7,907 nucleotides of DNA from Oscillospiraceae bacterium. GTDB taxonomy: Bacteria; Bacillota; Clostridia; Oscillospirales; Oscillospiraceae. The translations under genes were made by a program, and so were the position numbers. Where the stretch lies: positions 1-7,907 of the forward strand of contig CADCLH010000105.1 in the NCBI GenBank assembly GCA_902802215.1. The letters are read 5' to 3'. Shown piece by piece: positions 7,212 through 7,907 of this stretch; position 1 is the first letter of the stretch, and every line of letters starts with the position of its first letter. Below the pieces are notes generated by a model. It was not told where the DNA came from, searched no databases, and saw only the letters and a program-made list of their open reading frames with translations.

Positions 7212-7230
7212 GACGCCGTGCTCTGGCGTC
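7212..7230 (+). other. Small hairpin in the predicted leader
   Basis: GACGCC (7212-7217) pairs with GGCGTC (7225-7230) around a 7-nt loop, 25 nt before the start codon at 7256. It is not followed by a T-run, and I see no match to a known riboswitch. The stem is short and could be chance in G+C-rich DNA. The rest of the 269-nt region between the two divergent start codons holds the two promoters and the inverted repeat; no small gene is evident. Confidence 0.3.
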
Positions 7231-7255
7231 ACTCTGAACAGGACGGACCGTCTCT

Positions 7256-7907
7256 ATGAACAAGATCCTACAGTTTCTATTTGCCCCGGAGTTTGACGAC
7301 TGCCGCGAGGAGATCAACTGGGAAAACCGTCTGGCCATCCGACTGCTGGCCTCTCTGGGTCTCCCGCTGAGCATCGCCAACGCCGTCACGCAGTACTTTG
7401 TCGTCGGTACGAGCATCCTGCCGCGCGTGGCGTGGCTGGCCGTCTACTGCGCGCTGCTGCTCGTGCTCGACCGCCATATCCTGCCGGAAGACGCGAAGCA
7501 CACGACGCTGCGGCTGTATCTGGCGCAGGCCCCCGCCATGCTGATCGTCATCCTGCTCGGCACCGTGTGGGATCCCGGACGGCAGGCGACCACCTTCCTG
7601 ATGTTCCTGATGGCGATGCCGGTGTTCGTCTTCGACCGCCCGCTGCGCCTGACGCTGATCTACGCCCTGTGGAGCGCGCTTTTCCTCTGGCTCTGCCGCA
7701 TGACAAAGAGCCCGGAGCTGTTCGTTGTCGACGGGATCCACGTGCTGGAGTTTTTCTTCGCCTCGACCGTCGTCACCTACGTGGTGCTGTGGGCAAGGCT
7801 CCGCTCGCTGCGCAATCTCAACCGGGCGCAGTATCTGCTGGACCACGACCGGCAGACGGGCTGTCTGAGCCGCCACGATCTGGCCAGCCGTCCGAAGCGC
7901 TATCTGG
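7256..7907 (+). CDS. Multi-pass membrane protein with start of a GGDEF-like domain (3' partial)
   Basis: An open frame of 217 codons from ATG 7256 runs off the right edge without a stop. The protein begins with a polar stretch (1-25) and then five to six hydrophobic segments (about 27-46, 57-72, 88-103, 111-126, 131-147, 163-180). A short basic helix RLRSLRNLNRAQYLL (181-195) leads into HDRQTGCLSRHDLASR (197-212). That wording aligns with the D-x-L-T-G-L-x-N-R opening of GGDEF diguanylate cyclase domains; Asp, Thr-Gly and the final Arg are kept, while two Leu and the Asn are replaced by Gln, Cys and Ser. The GG(D/E)EF catalytic loop is outside the window, so activity cannot be judged. Likely role: membrane sensor controlling cyclic-di-GMP. 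The upstream AGGA (7240-7243) is 12 nt from the ATG, a weak site. Another fused output domain remains possible. Confidence 0.65.
   Translation, partial: MNKILQFLFAPEFDDCREEINWENRLAIRLLASLGLPLSIANAVTQYFVVGTSILPRVAWLAVYCALLLVLDRHILPEDAKHTTLRLYLAQAPAMLIVILLGTVWDPGRQATTFLMFLMAMPVFVFDRPLRLTLIYALWSALFLWLCRMTKSPELFVVDGIHVLEFFFASTVVTYVVLWARLRSLRNLNRAQYLLDHDRQTGCLSRHDLASRPKRYL

Overview
The window is G+C-rich, densely coding bacterial DNA. Small intergenic gaps, GGAGG-type ribosome binding sites, a short lipoprotein of a type seen in Clostridia, a DUF6056-like membrane protein and a Ugd of the streptococcal HasB type together suggest a high-GC member of the Firmicutes/Clostridia (Oscillospiraceae-like, perhaps a gut organism). 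The taxonomy is inference; there is no rRNA or tRNA here.

Layout. Positions 1-4096 hold a plus-strand run of four closely packed genes: the C-terminal end of a penicillin-binding protein transpeptidase (1-232), an ABC-F ATPase gene with an internal frame-shifting deletion (257-2051), a DUF218/YdcF-like membrane-anchored protein (2048-2773, sharing ATGA with the previous stop) and a polytopic DUF6056-like membrane protein (2783-4096). A strong hairpin at 4109-4134 serves as a shared terminator for this run and for the converging minus-strand operon. That operon reads from about 7013 down to 4139: a small lipoprotein (6986-6459), a UDP-glucuronate 4-epimerase-like enzyme (6438-5356) and UDP-glucose 6-dehydrogenase (5344-4139). 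Diverging from it, on the plus strand, a membrane protein starts at 7256 and runs off the right edge just as a GGDEF-like domain begins.

How the genes fit together. The minus operon encodes two consecutive steps, UDP-glucose to UDP-glucuronate (Ugd) to UDP-galacturonate (epimerase), which supply uronic acid donors for capsule, exopolysaccharide or teichuronic-type polymers. The plus-strand run also leans toward the cell envelope: peptidoglycan cross-linking (PBP), a DUF218 protein and a multi-pass protein with glycosyltransferase-C-like features. The possible cyclic-di-GMP enzyme diverging from the uronate operon hints at signalling control of polysaccharide production, but this is inferred from position only.

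Most notable points: (i) the ABC-F gene has lost about 74 nt, including the second Walker A, across a probable short direct repeat; (ii) Ugd has Ser at position 29 where HasB-type enzymes carry the NAD-ribose-binding Asp; (iii) an uncharacterised lipoprotein leads the uronate operon from a recognisable promoter; (iv) a 12-bp interrupted dyad abuts the predicted promoter of the GGDEF-like gene. I did not find a clearly new multi-gene system, CRISPR array or mobile element.
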